DNA of 64,000 bases from Podospora pseudocomata (GCF_035222375.1 NC_085891.1:1736001-1800000), one strand, 5' to 3'. Positions 44,681-57,181 are shown, numbered from the stretch's first letter. Numbers and translations: made by a program. Notes: generated by a model from the sequence alone, not told the origin.

Positions 44681-46451
44681 ATGGTAGCCCTCCCGAGATG
44701 ATGCAATCCAGAGCGCAACAAACAGCTAACCATTGCGCCTTAGGTTGTCCTCGCTGCGTCCATCTGCACTCGGGGCGGCAAGGCTGTTCTGGCCAGGGCC
44801 TTCCACGACATCAAGCGCACTCGTGTCGAAGCCCTCCTCGCATCTTTCCCCAAGGCTGCCAACTCGGGCACCCAACACACCACCGTTGAACAGGACAATG
44901 TTCGATTCGTATACCAGCCATTGGATGAGCTCTACATGGTGCTCATCACCAACAAGCAGTCCAACATCCTCCAGGACATCGACTCCCTCCACCTCTTCGC
45001 CCAGGTCGTTACCAGCACTTGCAAGAGCCTCGACGAGCGAGAAATCCTCCGAAATGCCTTCGAACTTATCAGTGCCTTCGACGAGATCGTCACCCTGGGT
45101 TACCGTGAGAACCTGACTGTCAGCCAAATTAGGACATTCTTGGAAATGGAGTCTCACGAGGAGCGCATCCAGGAGATTATTGCTCGGGTAGGTGGAATAA
45201 TACTTTTATGGGCTGCTTGGGGTTCTGACACCGGTGTAGAACAAGGAACTCGAGGCTACCGAAGAGCGCAAGAGGAAGGCGAAGCAGCTGGAGATGCAGC
45301 GCAAGGAGTCTGGGAGAGCTGGCCGCCCCGGTGGCATGGCTTCACGACCAGCCGTATACCCAACATACACACCCCCTGTCCGACCGGCTGTTACTGAGAC
45401 ATATGATACCTACGAGGCGGAGAAGAACAAATCCAAGTACGTTGCTTTCACAGTCTGGACGTTTGGTGGGCGGGAACTGACAGAATCAGGTTTGGAGCGC
45501 CCAAGGGCAAGGGTATGCAGCTGGGCAAGAAGTCCAAGACTACAGATATGTTCGAGCGTGTGAAGACCGAGCTGGGGCCAGTGGACGACGCACCCCTTGT
45601 ACCGGTTGCCACTCCTTCTGCCCCAGAACCGGCCGCCGCCTCCCGTGTATCAACGTCCCTGGACCGGGATGCGATCCACGTTACCGTCAACGAAGCCATC
45701 ACAGCCAAACTGTCCAGGGATGGGGCCCTCAACTCGTTCTCCATCAGCGGTGACTTGACATTGCGCGTGTCAGATCCATCACTCACCAAGCTCAAGCTTA
45801 ATCTCAATGCTACTCCTTCGCACGGTGCCCAGTTCCGGACACATCCAAATGTCGACAAGAATCTGTTCAACAGCACGAAAGCGATCCAGATGGCTAACAC
45901 GGCGAGGGGCTTCCCTGTCAACAACGCGGTTGGTGTGCTGCGCTGGAGAGTTGCGCCCAAGGCCGACGATACGAGTATCTTGCCGATTGCGTTTACTGTC
46001 TGGGTCAACAAGGGTTCCGACGGCAACTGCTCGTTGACTGTCGAGTATGAGCTGTCGGGCGGTGATGAGCTCAAGGATGTTAGCATTGTGATCCCTTACC
46101 AGAGCGCCGAGCCATCCGTTGCCAGCTTCGATGCCACCTACGAGGTGTCTGGTGACAGCCTTGAGTGGTCCATTGGCACTGTCAACGAGGAGAATCCCAG
46201 CGGTGCTTTCGAGTTTGAGGCGCAGACGGATGACGAGAACGAGTTCTTCCCCATGCAAGTTCGCTTCTCCAAGACCTCGCCATTTGTGGATGTTGATGTA
46301 AGTCTTCCATCCTCTGACTGCGAACACAGAAAACAAACAGTATGCTAACTTTTTCTTCCAGGTCACCTCGGTGGAGCTTGTCGAAATGAACGAGGAGGTA
46401 ACCTTCTCCAAGGAGGTGAAATCGGTGGCGGACTCGTACTTGATTGAATAA
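44681..46451 (+). CDS. RET2: Coatomer delta subunit (delta-COP)
   Basis: COPI vesicle coat subunit for Golgi-to-ER retrieval. Five exons: 44681-44683, 44744-45187, 45240-45436, 45490-46297 and 46362-46451, 513 aa, matching the family size. The N-terminal longin-like domain begins MVVLAASICTRGGKAVLARA. The linker carries NKELEATEERKRKAKQLEMQ, and KFGAPKGKGMQLGKKSK arises only by splicing. The C-terminal mu-homology domain runs to KSVADSYLIE. Exon 1 codes only the initiator ATG: the donor GTAGCC directly follows it, and frame and family N-terminus require the acceptor TTAG|GTTGTCC. All introns are 52-64 nt. Confidence 0.96.
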
Positions 46452-47020
46452 ATGGAGGTAATTAACGTGGTGAAGGGATGAATCTGTTGTGTGTTTGGCG
46501 CACCGAGCAAGCATGTGTCTTTTTGGTGTCTGGTTAGAGAAGACTTGGGGAGTCGGATAGCTCCCCTAATAAAATTGATTTGGCGTGTTTCTGCAAGAAA
46601 TCGAATGCCTGGTGTATGTATTCGTGCTGTTGCTATGGTGTATGGGACAAGCATTTCAGGGGCTGCCCGTATTTTGACCGCTTGGGGGCAGCACAGTGCG
46701 AACGCTAGGGCCAATTATTTCATGAATTCCTTCCACACTTCTCACTGAACTCTGAAGAGCAAGAGCGCTTCACTCCAACGAAAAACAACGGCAAAACACG
46801 ACGAATTCAAATCGAGAGAATTGCCTGAATGATTCTGACCCAGACTCTTGGTTAAAACTGGTAAACCAGACATCGGTGACAAACTAGGAAAAGTGACCCG
46901 CCGCGTTTTCAAGCCCAACCGCTCACACTCACTTCTCTCACCTCTCAACTCTCTCACTTACATCGGTCAAGTTTCAACATTTTCAACCCCGCCAAAACTG
47001 CTTCATAAACAAAACCAAAA
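46452..47020. other. Intergenic, RET2 3' / APC4 promoter
   Basis: Tandem plus-strand genes. The last 70 bp before the APC4 start is C/A-rich leader sequence. Nothing else is recognised. Confidence 0.6.
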
Positions 47021-49610
47021 ATGCCACCACCACCACTCCCAGATCTACCACCCCTCCTCCCCCTCCTCTCCCAATCCCGCCTCTCCACCGCCGGCGCGCC
47101 GATTTCAGAGAGCAACCCCATCGTGGCCCTCAACCCAGCCATTGACCTCACCGCGACGGTTTCGGATGGTGATAATAAAGAGAGCAGCACGGTCTACGTC
47201 TGGCGGGCGAACGAGCAGGTGGTGTTCAAGCACGCCGAGAGGAGCGGGGCTGGGGTAGAGACGGTTCGGTGGAAGGAGGACGGCAAGTTTCTTGCTGCTG
47301 GGTGGGGGGACGGGGTGGTGAGGTTGATGGGGGAGGGGGGGGGGAGGAGTGTTTATTGCATACGGGTGGGAGATGAGGGAAGGGGGAAAAGGATCAAGTT
47401 TTTGGGGTGGGGGAGGAATATTACTGGGAATAGTAGGAGGAGGAAGAGGAGGAGGGTGGAAGTTGAGACTGGAGTGGGGAAGGTGGGGGTGAGTGATTTG
47501 CCGCACGAGTTGACTTTTTTGGAGGTGGAGGGGGCGTTGCCGAAGTTGGGGCCTTTGCCGGTTGCTGGGGGGGGTGGTGGTGCTGGGGGGGGGGATGATA
47601 TGTTTTTGTTTTCGTCGACGACGTCGCTGGAGTGGGTGTTTAGGGGGTGTAAGGCGGAGGAGGCGGATGATGTGCATGTTATGGTTGTTGGGATGGAGGA
47701 TGGGGGGGTGCATTTGAGTATTTGTGACTCGTTTGTTGTTGGGATGTTCAGGCATGAGCCGGTGGAGGGGGAGGGGGTGATGCTTTGTGGGCATGCTTCG
47801 CATGAGGAGACGTCGACGCATGTGCTGTTGATGAGGCCGAGGGAGGGGGAGGTGAGGAGGTTGCATTTGGTGCCGATGGATTTGACGTTTGTGCATTACT
47901 CGCCGGTGAACTTATCGCTGTTGGCGAGCAAGATGACCATGTTGCAGAATTTGCTGAGGTATGTTAAGCAGACGCAGACGCACATGACGAATGAGTGGAA
48001 GTCGACGAGGGAGCTGCCGCAGAGGTTTTTGAATGGGGTGGAGAATGATTTGAAGAGGATGGAGGGTGGGGGGTTGAGTATTGTCCAGGCTTTGTGTCAC
48101 ACGGTGGCTACGGGGCATGTTTTCAAGCCGGTGAAGGAGTGGTTGGTGGATGTTGTGGCTGAGAGGGTAAGTCTCTGGATCTGGTTTACATGTCTGATAA
48201 CTGACGAGGATACAGGGCCACAAACGCTGGGACAAGGCAGTACTCTCGGGATTGCTCAACCTCCGAGGTCTGGTTCATGAGAACCTAATACCAGCACTTG
48301 AACGCTGCGGTATCATTCTCAGTCGAATGCTGGGTATTGCCCGCTTCCACGACTCAGAGGAGGGTATTGGCTTCAATGCTACTCAGATCACCAGATTGAT
48401 GGACATTGTTTCCTGCCTGACTGTCGTCGCCCACAAGATACTTCTCAACGTCATGGATGAGTTGGAATATTTCTCTGTTTTCTCAACATGGCTACGGCTA
48501 CAGATAGACCAACAAGCCTCCTCGTCATCTGCCACTGAAGAGCTCACCGAAAAGGAAGCGACTATGGACCATGCCAAGGTCCTGACTTACATTCAAAGAT
48601 ACCTAACCAGCAGTCCATTGGCCATGTATTTTGACCAAATCACCAAAGAAGACTATGTCAAAGACCAGGAGTATGCCGAGGACAACCCGTCCCTTTTACA
48701 GATGCTTGTGAAGCAGCTGAAGAGACAGGAGTCGGGGCAGCCTTATATGAGAGCGCTGCCCCATGTGGACTTTCTTGTCAACTACTTGACCAGCAGAGCC
48801 AACAAGGTGTTTCAAAATATTGCCGAGGCTGAGAAACGAGGTGTCTTGTTTGGAAAAGATGCTGTGTTGGACATTGGGGAGGGGATTTGGAAGCATGATG
48901 TTCGGTTGTGTGTCAAGCCAGAAGATGTAAGTCTTGGTTGGTATGGCTGTGTAGCGTATGGGGTCACAAAACTGACAAGAGATTTATAGGAGGCGACGGG
49001 ACAGACAGCTTATACGGCGTTGGTATCAGAGCAAGACAGAACCACACGTAAGCTGGAAGATTCTGCTACATCCATGCAGTGCTAACGGCTTTCATCAGTC
49101 TTTCTATTCAAGACCGTCATACAGGGTACGAAAGGTGTCAGTGAGCTGGGTCCAACGAGAGCCTGTGGGCTTTCTGTGCCAGAGGGAAAGAGTATTGTTG
49201 ATTTTGGCTTTCTCAATGAGAACTCATTGTTACTATTATGCTGCACTGCAGGTAAGTCAAAGCATTACAAGTCAGCAAAGTGCCTAAAGTTAACCATTGC
49301 TATAGGTGACAACCCTGGGTTTTCCCTCATCAAAATTAGCTATCAGTCTGCCACATTGTTGTATCGACACTACGAGGCTGGTCAGCGCCCATCATTAAGG
49401 CCTCTTGACATGGATGACCAGACACTGTTTTGTACAAGAGGTTTCTCTCATCTGTCCCACTTCACGCCTGTGCAGATGATGGTTCAAAAGTCATGCAGCC
49501 TACGCGGCGAGATACCAGGGCGGGTTTGCCTTGTGGGCAAGGACAGGGCCATGTACAAGACCTATGCGTTACCAAGGAGCTGGGAAGATGTGGACACGAA
49601 TGGCCAGTGA
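47021..49610 (+). CDS. APC4: Anaphase-promoting complex subunit 4
   Basis: Scaffold subunit of the APC/C ubiquitin ligase. Exons 47021-48166, 48216-48926, 48990-49047, 49099-49251 and 49306-49610 give 790 aa; all introns (49-63 nt) keep frame. An N-terminal WD40-like part contains SSTVYVWRANEQVVF, then a KFLAAGWGDGVVRL blade. The helical ANAPC4 domain follows: LASKMTMLQNLLRYVKQ, PQRFLNGVENDLKRMEGG, VKEWLVDVVAERGHKRWDKA and NLRGLVHENLIPALERCGII. The first exon is extraordinarily G/purine-rich (47200-48120) with runs of up to 14 G, while the later exons are of normal composition. The last intron is 54 nt and open in frame, so retention would add 18 residues. Confidence 0.93.
47331..47344 (+). 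repeat. G-run cluster in APC4 coding strand
   Basis: Near-pure G stretch (one A) coding MGEGGG, flanked by more G4-G6 runs from 47303 to 47420. A second cluster lies at 47567-47596. Confidence 0.8.
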
Positions 49611-50318
49611 GAGGATGACGGGAATGTCTTGGTTCTTGATACTGCATTCCGGATCCAAACAATCGGCTCCGAATCTGTAGATAGAGTGTTGGCCCTTTTA
49701 CACGTAAAGCTTAAGACTTGGTGTATCTATACGCGGAAGTATCCTGATTAGACAGACGTATGCCCATAATGTAGCAACATCATCATTCTTTACATGTTTT
49801 ACCCCTGAAAAAGCAATGATGGTGTTGTTGGACCTCGCCGCACTGTGCTCCCAGAAAGGGGTCCAATAATAGCACCCAACACGCTAACGGCTAGCGATGT
49901 CTCCCGAATGCCGTTAGCGTCATGCAACCCCCAGAACGACCCGTCAGCCAGACGCTGTGTGCAACTGAAACAAACGTCATTGGGCAGCTTTCCAAAAGAG
50001 AGAGATGTTCCAGGTTGCACCCTCTCACCGATTAATCGTCTACCCCCTTTGAGCCTGACTTTCTCGCAACTTTTTACATTTTTCCTAAAAAAACGACCGG
50101 GTGCTTCAAGTAGACCTGCACGACAAATTACACGCGGCCAAGGTCGTGATAATATCCAATCTCCACATCTAAACGGCATACTCACCTCCGAGCATCCCGG
50201 AATAATACAAACAGCTTCCATCAAAGAACAAGGCAGCAACTTCTACAGTACATAGGGATACTTCTGAGCACAACACTATTCAGAAGCTCCCTCGGAGAGG
50301 GCAGAGGTTTGGCTCAAG
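49611..50318. other. Intergenic, APC4 3' / SIP3 promoter
   Basis: Tandem plus-strand genes. Frames on both strands here are unremarkable. No element is recognised. Confidence 0.6.
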
Positions 50319-53300
50319 ATGAACGAACCAACGATACCGCCCCAGGCAGCGTTCAGCTACAAGCACGCCTCAGCACCACCGCCAGTCACCGTGACAGCTC
50401 CCTCCACGACAACAGGAGGGTCCTCCTCCTCCCAAGCACCACCGTCAGAAAAGCAGCAACAGCCCAAGCCAACGACGACATCTGTCCCCCGAGCCTCAGG
50501 CCCAGCCATCCCCGTGATCCTCAACGAAGCCGCCCTCGACTCTCCCACCTTCCGCTCGACAGCCATCCACTTTGGCGACCAGCTCGACGGCATCGAACGC
50601 TGGCTCGACAGCTACACCCGCAGCACGACCAAAGTCGTCCACGACTTTTTGGCTCTCGAGGACACGATCAACGTCTACCTCTCCAAAATGACACCCCCCA
50701 CCATGGCGACGGGGCCTGACTCCCCCGTCCTCGACGCGGATTACACACTCCCCGCCCTGCGGAGGGCGGGCGACGGGGCGAGGGAGTGGTGGGGCGGGAT
50801 ACTCTCCGCGGTGAGAAGGCTCGAGCCGGCGAGCGTGGACCCGATCAGGAACTTTATCAACAATGACATGAGGGTGCTGCGGGAGCAGAGGAGGAACCTG
50901 GAGGCGGCGCAAAAGGTGTTTGACACGACGCTGGCGAGGTATGTGGGGCAGAGCAAGACGAAGGAGCCGAGCGCGCTGAGGGAGGACGCGTTTGCTGTCT
51001 TTGAGACGAGGAAGGGGTATCTGAAGGCGAGCATGGACTTTTGCCAGATGGCGCCGCAGGTGAGGGCGGGGTTGGACAAGCTGCTTGTGAGGGTTTGTGC
51101 GGATTTGTGGAGGGAGATGAGGAAGGGGAATAACGGTTCTGCTTCTGCGCTTCAGGCTGGGTGGGGGGAGGAGCTGGAGCGGATCAGGGGGTGGGCGAGG
51201 GAGATGGAGGCGAGCGAGGGGGTTTTTAAACGGGAGTTGGGGATGGCGAGGAGGGATGTTGGGGAGAGCACGTTGGCGATGGCGAAGCCGAGTAGGGAGT
51301 TGGAGGATTATAGTGTTAGTACGGTGCCGTATTTGGGGAGCAAGGGGCCGTTGAGCATTCAGAGGAAGGATCAGGTGGCAGTTGTTTCGGAGAAGCAGGG
51401 GTGGTTGTTTTTGAGGACATTGACGGGGAAGCCGGTGAGGCCGAATTGGATACGGAGGTGGTATTATTGTCGGGATGGGATCTTTGGGTGGTTGATCCAG
51501 GCACCTCAGGGGGTGCTGCAGGGTGATGAGATTGGCGTGTTGCTTTGCAGTGCGAGACCCGCTGTCCAGGAGGAGCGGAGGTTTTGCTTTGAGATCAAGA
51601 CCAAAACGCAGACCATTCTGCTGCAGGCGGAGACGCAGACGCAGCTGGTGGAGTGGCTTGAGGTGTTTGAGGTGGCCAAGAAGAAGGCGATCGAGGCCAG
51701 CATGGGACGGGATCCTAATACGCTTGTTGGGGGCATCGATCCTGCTTTCGTCATCACGCCGCCCTCGATTCCAGAGTTCTCTGCCCGAGCGGTTGAGAAT
51801 CTTGACGAGACTGACAGCTCTGAGAAGCAACGCAACCTGCCTGTGCCTGGTCCTGATCCGAATACCGCGGCACGTTCCAGCTTCGACGTGGCGATCGCTC
51901 CGCCGCGCCGGTCCATCACGACTCACCTTGGAAGGGAGGAGGGAGAGACTGGAAGGGAGCATGCGGCGCGTATCATGCAGAAGCTTGATCTTCACCGCAA
52001 GGCAACATTTGCTAGCTCGATGGATACAATGTCTGCTTCTGGGACCACCGGCGCGAGCTTGATGACCAGCACGGCTTCTACACCTCAGGGAGGGCAGACA
52101 CCGACTCTTCGTCTGCCAACTCTGTTGCTCGATCACCAGCCAGGCAGCTTGGCACCCGCGACTCTGGCCAAGCCTCCTATATCGACGAGCCTAAGCAAGT
52201 CAGCCATTCTGGCAAGCGCCAACAATGCAGCTATCCGGCCCATGTCGAGCGGCGTTTTGGCCAACTACTGGGGAAGCAGTCCTTACACAGCCATCTACTG
52301 CCCTGCCGTTGGGGCACCCCCTACTCCTAAGCCCTACGCTAACGACCCCTTTGTTGCGTCCATGGTGCCGCGAACACCCACCTTTGAGAAACCTCAGCCT
52401 CCTCCTGGTGGACATAGGAAAACACAGAGCGTGGGCACGACCCTCACGGAGCCCAAGGTGACCGAAAAGGCACGGAGCGATGCCCTTCCTGCCAACTACC
52501 CGCCCGAACTTAGAGCGCAATATGCGCAGTTCCGCCTTGTCTTTCCCACAGCGCCGCCTGAGGAGAAACCGGTGCTCGTCTTCAATGCTGCGTGGTCGAG
52601 CTCGCCGGTCGAAGGAAAAGAGGATCAAGGGCTGGCTGGCAATGGCCGTATTTTTGTTACATCTGACAGGATGTACTTTTATGGTCACCAGCTGGGCTTG
52701 GTGGTGGCTTACACCATCAGCCTGGATAGCATCACCGAGGTCACCTCGGCTCCGGGAAGGGACTGCGACTTTATCTTTTTGCATCTGAACCAGGACATGC
52801 AGGACACGACGTACGCTCGAATCGCGATCAAGGTGTTCCTTGAGGACTTTTTGCTGCTGCAGTCTAGGCTTAACCTCTTGATTGATGATTTGCAGGCGGC
52901 GGAACCGATGGATTTGAGTGAGATTATTACCACGCTGCTCAACATGGAGAGGAACCAGGACGATAATGTCCGGAGTCCGAGCGTGGAGAGCTGGGAGGAG
53001 ATTAGTTCTAATACTCCGGTTGACGACGGGACGCCGTTTGGGAGGCCGGTGTCGAGACGGGTAGGGGATCTGAGCGGGAGGTTCATTCGGTATTCGCGCC
53101 AGGGGGCGTCGAAGAAGCAGGTGCAGAAGTTTCAGCTGCCGGCTCACGCGGTGATGTACGAGCCGGAGGACATGGGGGCCGCGGTGGCGGAGAGGCACTT
53201 TGAGATGAGCGCCAAGGCGTGCTTCCATGTGCTCTTTGGGGACAAGTCGTTTATCTTTCCGAAGCTGTATTTTGAGCGGAGGGCAAAGGAGATTGCGCAG

Positions 53301-54661
53301 GGGCCGTGGGAGCTGAGCGATCACGGGGGCAAGATGAAGAGGGTGTTTAGGTTCAAGGTTGACTATGTGGACATGCTGGGGAGGAGGAAGCCGGGGGAGG
53401 TGACGGACGTGCAGACGATTGACATATTCAACGATCACATCACGTATGTGGTGTCGCATGTGAGGACGCCGTGGCACTTGCCGCACTCGGGGGCTTTCAG
53501 GCTTGTGACGAAGGTGGTGATTACGCATGTGGCCAAGAGCAAGTGTAAGCTGGCGGTTTATACACGGACGAGCTGGGAGAAGGGGCAGCAGGCGTTTGCG
53601 AGGAGTATGGTGGAACGGCAGGCGCTGGATGATGCAAGGAGGGATGGGGAGGAGTTGGCCGAGGTGGCGACGGATCAGGTTAGGAAGTTGGGGATTCACA
53701 GCAGGACGAAGAGGGCGATTCAGGTGTATGGGGATGTGGGGAGGAGGGGGGACGTGGTTGTTTTCAGTCCGGATGAGGACCTGAAGGGGGATGGGGTGGG
53801 GGTGAGGCCGAGGACGTTGGGGGCCATGATGTGGGAGACGGGGAGGAGTTTCATGGAGAGCGCAATTACCAGTGTGATGATGTGGGCTTTTGCGGCGGTG
53901 AAGAAGGTGTTTGGGGTTCTGAAGGCGAACCGGGTGATATTGGTGATGTTGGTGGTTAGCTTGGGGTATAACTTGGTTAGCTGGGGGCAGGGGACGAGCC
54001 GGTGGTGGACCGAGAGGAGGTCGGAGAGGTTTATGCAAAGGTTGGGGGTGGGACCGAATTTGGTGATGGGGAAGGCGATTTATTTGGCGGATTTGGAGGA
54101 GGCGAGTAGAGGGTCGGCGGTGGGGATGGAGTTAGGAAGGCCGGTGGGGAGCCAGTGGTATGCTTCGCTTCTTTTCTCTGGCGGTTGGGTAGAGGATGCT
54201 AATTTGAGTGCAACAGTTACGACACCTTCCAGGCCATCGTCAACTCGACCAACCTCGACGCTCCTTACCAAGACGCCGGGGCAGGCTTCACCTCAGCCAC
54301 CACCCGAGCAGCGGCCCGTCGTCTCCGTCGCACTCGCCAGCGTTTGGCCGGGTACAGACACGATCTCCTGGTGGCCATGCGTGTGGTCAACGGCATCGAG
54401 CTGGAGATGGTGCAGTCGGAGTGGGAGAACTGGCTCGAAGACGAGAACCAACGCTGTGAGCGGGTCGCGAAGCTCTTGACGCACAATGCTCCCAAGCAAC
54501 TCTCTCAGGAAGAAAAGGAGGAGGCTCAAAAGGTGCTTGGAGGCGGCGATGCCAGGAGGAAGGAGGCCCTCGCAAAGTGGCATGCTGAGTACTGCGGGAG
54601 CTGTGAGGCTGATCACAGGGCTCTGATGGCGAGTAGTCAGAGGGCTTCGTTGGTCAGGTGA
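50319..54661 (+). CDS. SIP3: SIP3/LAM-type sterol-transfer protein (BAR-PH-GRAM-VASt)
   Basis: Membrane-contact-site protein of the Lam1/Ysp1-Lam3/Sip3 branch, expected to move sterol between ER and plasma membrane. Exons 50319-54157 and 54217-54661 give 1427 aa. Domain order: Pro/Ser-rich start; BAR-like helices about 75-300 (DQLDGIERWLDSYTRSTTK, LRALEEQRR-type helices); PH about 358-457 (KQGWLFLRTLTGKPVRPNWI); Ser/Thr linker; GRAM-like about 730-860; VASt/StART-like about 940-1090 (HAVMYEPEDMG); then hydrophobic segments about 1181-1222 with ANRVILVMLVVSLGYNLVSW as the membrane anchor. The last exon codes a C-terminal helical domain (ATTRAAARRLRRTRQRLAGY). It is joined through a GTATGC/CAACAG intron of 59 nt with a TGCTAAT branch point. 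Parts of the coding strand are strongly G-rich. Confidence 0.94.
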
Positions 54662-55632
54662 GGGGGTGGGATATATACATATTGATGGCAGCTAGTCTGT
54701 GATGCAAATAGGGGCTTTTTTCATTGGGGGAGCAAAGGCTGGGACGGTTCATTCATTCATTCTGGGGGCCGCATTACGGGGGTTAGCAAGCATTGCTCTG
54801 GGGAAGGCACAGTAGCAGGTAGCATATTTAGTAGAGCATTTATCTTGTTTAATGACAGAAATTCCATCTACAGCTGGTTTCAGTTCTTTGCACGAGGCAA
54901 ATGGGCAGACATGTCTGCGTACTTCAGGTTTGGTATAGGTAGGTGTCGCCCCCTGAGGATCGCCCGGCAGTGCTTACGGGTTGTGTGGAGAACAAGAGGC
55001 AACGCCATCGCCAAGATGCATGAAGTTCTGGAGTTTGACGGTCAAGGGACGCGTAAGAGAGTGACTCGGTGGTTGAAGTGCTATTTTGGGCGTTGGCTTA
55101 GGCACCTAGGTATTGAATGCATTCGGTTCTTCAGCATCTTGGAGAAATAACTAGACAGCAGAGTGAAGAATGCCTGTGTCAAGCGATTCTCCGGCCCGCT
55201 GCTGGTCAGCCTGCTGGCCTGGGCCGGCTCAACCCGCAGAATCAGGAGGGCAGGTTAGATGGCCTACTGCAGCAACGGCTCCTTTGAACAAGAAAGTTTG
55301 AGCTGGTTGATTGACGCAGTGAATTGTCTCCTTCCTAAAAATACAGGCTGCCATCAACTACCAAAAACAAGCCAGTGGCTGTGTGGGAAAATAAGTGTGG
55401 GTTTTTGTCTAGTTCAATAATGCCGAGGATGATAAGTGGTGGTTTGTTTGAGTCTCGCAATTGATCTCACCCCAAGAAGTTGATCATTTGTTGCCGAGCA
55501 GAGGCGAACGTGGGAAGAAGGGGACTGGAATTTATGACGTTCTTCATCCCTTCTTTTTCATCTTCTTAAGCCGATGTCTTCTTTTTACCCTTTTATTTTG
55601 ACACTTTCTCTCAAACCAAGAAGTAAAAAATC
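54662..55632. other. Intergenic, SIP3 3' / PLC-like promoter
   Basis: A 101-codon frame at 54845-55150 lacks an ATG start and has no motif. Otherwise it holds T-rich sequence shortly before the PLC-like gene. Nothing else is supported. Confidence 0.55.
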
Positions 55633-56754
55633 ATGGTCCGATTATCACCACTACCTCTCGCAGCCCTCCTGCTGCCATCCCTCATCGCCGCCCAATCAAC
55701 CATCCTCTCCTCACCACCACCACCACCACCTTCAGAAACAGCCTGCAACAACTCCCCCGACCTCTGCTCCCGCTCCTACTCCAACATAACTCACATCGGC
55801 GCCCACAACTCGGCCTTCCTCCGCGACGCCTCCACCGGCAACTCCATCGCCGGCAACCAATACTACAACGCCACCCTCGCCCTCTCCTCCGGCCTCCGCC
55901 TCGTACAGGCTCAAGTCCACCTCCACGACAACACCCTCAAGCTCTGCCACACCCTCTGCGACCTCCTCGACGCCGGCCCCCTCGAGACCTTCCTCTCCTC
56001 CATGGCCAGCTGGCTCTCCCTCAACCCAAACGAAGTCGTCACCCTCCTCCTCGTAAACTCCGACTCCCAACCCATCACCTCCTTCGCCTCCCTCTTCGAA
56101 TCCTCCTCCCTCTCCCGATACGGCTTCATCCCCACCAACACCACCACCATTTGGCCCACCCTATCAGAAATGATATCCCTCAATCACCGCCTAGTAACCT
56201 TCATAACCAACATCACCCCCTCCCCTTCGTCTCTTTACCTCCTCCCCGAATTCTCATACATCTTCGAAACCCCCTTCAACAACACCTCCCCCTCCTCCTT
56301 CACTTGCACCCTCGACCGCCCCCTTTCCGCCGGCGCCGCCTCCGCCGCTCTATCCTCCGGCCTGCTACCCCTGCTGAACCACTTCCTCTACATCGACCTC
56401 TCCTCCGGGATCCAGATCCCAAACGTCGACTCCATCGACTCGACCAACTCCCCTGATCTTGTCACCACCGGTTCCTTAGGCAGACACGCAGAGCTTTGCT
56501 CCGGACAGGACCAGTGGGGCACAAAACCGGTATTTGTCCTTGTAGACTTTTTCAACCGTGGGCCCGCGATAGAGACGGGCGACAGGCTCAACGGGATACA
56601 AGGGAAGACAGTTGGGAGGACAACCTTGCCCGTGGAGGGGAGCGGTGGTGCAGCTGCTGGTGCTGCGACGGGGGATGCAGCCGGGGCGAGGGGGAATCTC
56701 AAGGCTTTTGGGGCGCTGGTGGGGTTTTTGGGGGTGGCCTTGGTTGTTCTCTGA
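55633..56754 (+). CDS. Secreted GPI-anchored PLC-like phosphodiesterase
   Basis: Intron-free 373-aa protein. The signal peptide is MVRLSPLPLAALLLPSLIAAQS, followed by a Pro run. The PI-PLC X-like TIM barrel is recognised by ITHIGAHNSAF (first catalytic-type His, about residue 56), GLRLVQAQVH, the LCHTLCDLLDAGPLETFLSSMASWL block and NEVVTLLLVNSD. It has many N-glycosylation sequons. The C-terminus has a Gly/Ala-rich spacer and a final hydrophobic stretch (FGALVGFLGVALVVL) with no charged end, the usual GPI-attachment signal. Fungal members of this family are common; their substrate is not established. Whether the second catalytic His is conserved cannot be decided by eye. The coding strand is very C-rich in the first 800 bp. 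Confidence 0.9.
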   Translation: MVRLSPLPLAALLLPSLIAAQSTILSSPPPPPPSETACNNSPDLCSRSYSNITHIGAHNSAFLRDASTGNSIAGNQYYNATLALSSGLRLVQAQVHLHDNTLKLCHTLCDLLDAGPLETFLSSMASWLSLNPNEVVTLLLVNSDSQPITSFASLFESSSLSRYGFIPTNTTTIWPTLSEMISLNHRLVTFITNITPSPSSLYLLPEFSYIFETPFNNTSPSSFTCTLDRPLSAGAASAALSSGLLPLLNHFLYIDLSSGIQIPNVDSIDSTNSPDLVTTGSLGRHAELCSGQDQWGTKPVFVLVDFFNRGPAIETGDRLNGIQGKTVGRTTLPVEGSGGAAAGAATGDAAGARGNLKAFGALVGFLGVALVVL

Positions 56755-57181
56755 TCCGGTGTGGTTTTTTTTTGGGTCAAATGATTGGAAACGAACACAG
56801 CATAACATAGCATAGCGAGGGCGTTTGGTTCAAACTCTGAACTTGATATTGGATATTGGATACCTAGTAAAGATAAGACAAGAAAAAAAGAATGTTGCAA
56901 CAGATAAATTGCGAAAGTCCCCCATGGTAAATAATAACAAGGTTCCGCACTCAAAAAACATTGCATGAGATTCAGTCTAGTCTAATACGCTCTGGGAGAA
57001 CCAGGCGCATCCTGTGACTCAAGGACAGCAAAGGGGGAGGTTGAGCTGAACGAATCAGGAAGAAGACAACTGTGTTTGTGATTATGGGACGAATCGGGGA
57101 AAGGAAAAGGGAGCAAAAAAGGAGGAAAAGGAGGTAGGAGAGAAGTTGAGGGCAGCAACACTGGCCCGGGAAGGGCGAGGG

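Noticed and set aside
45779-46714. 311-codon minus-strand frame opposite RET2
   Set aside because: Antisense to a frame-verified delta-COP; no protein family recognised.
47105-47896. 263-codon minus-strand frame opposite APC4
   Set aside because: Pro/His low-complexity antisense shadow of the G-rich APC4 exon.
50496-54038. Two long minus-strand frames (546 and 612 codons) opposite SIP3
   Set aside because: Arg/Pro/His/Leu-rich antisense shadows of a G-rich coding strand; the plus strand holds a coherent multi-domain protein.
54845-55150. 101-codon plus-strand frame after SIP3
   Set aside because: No ATG start and no recognisable motif.
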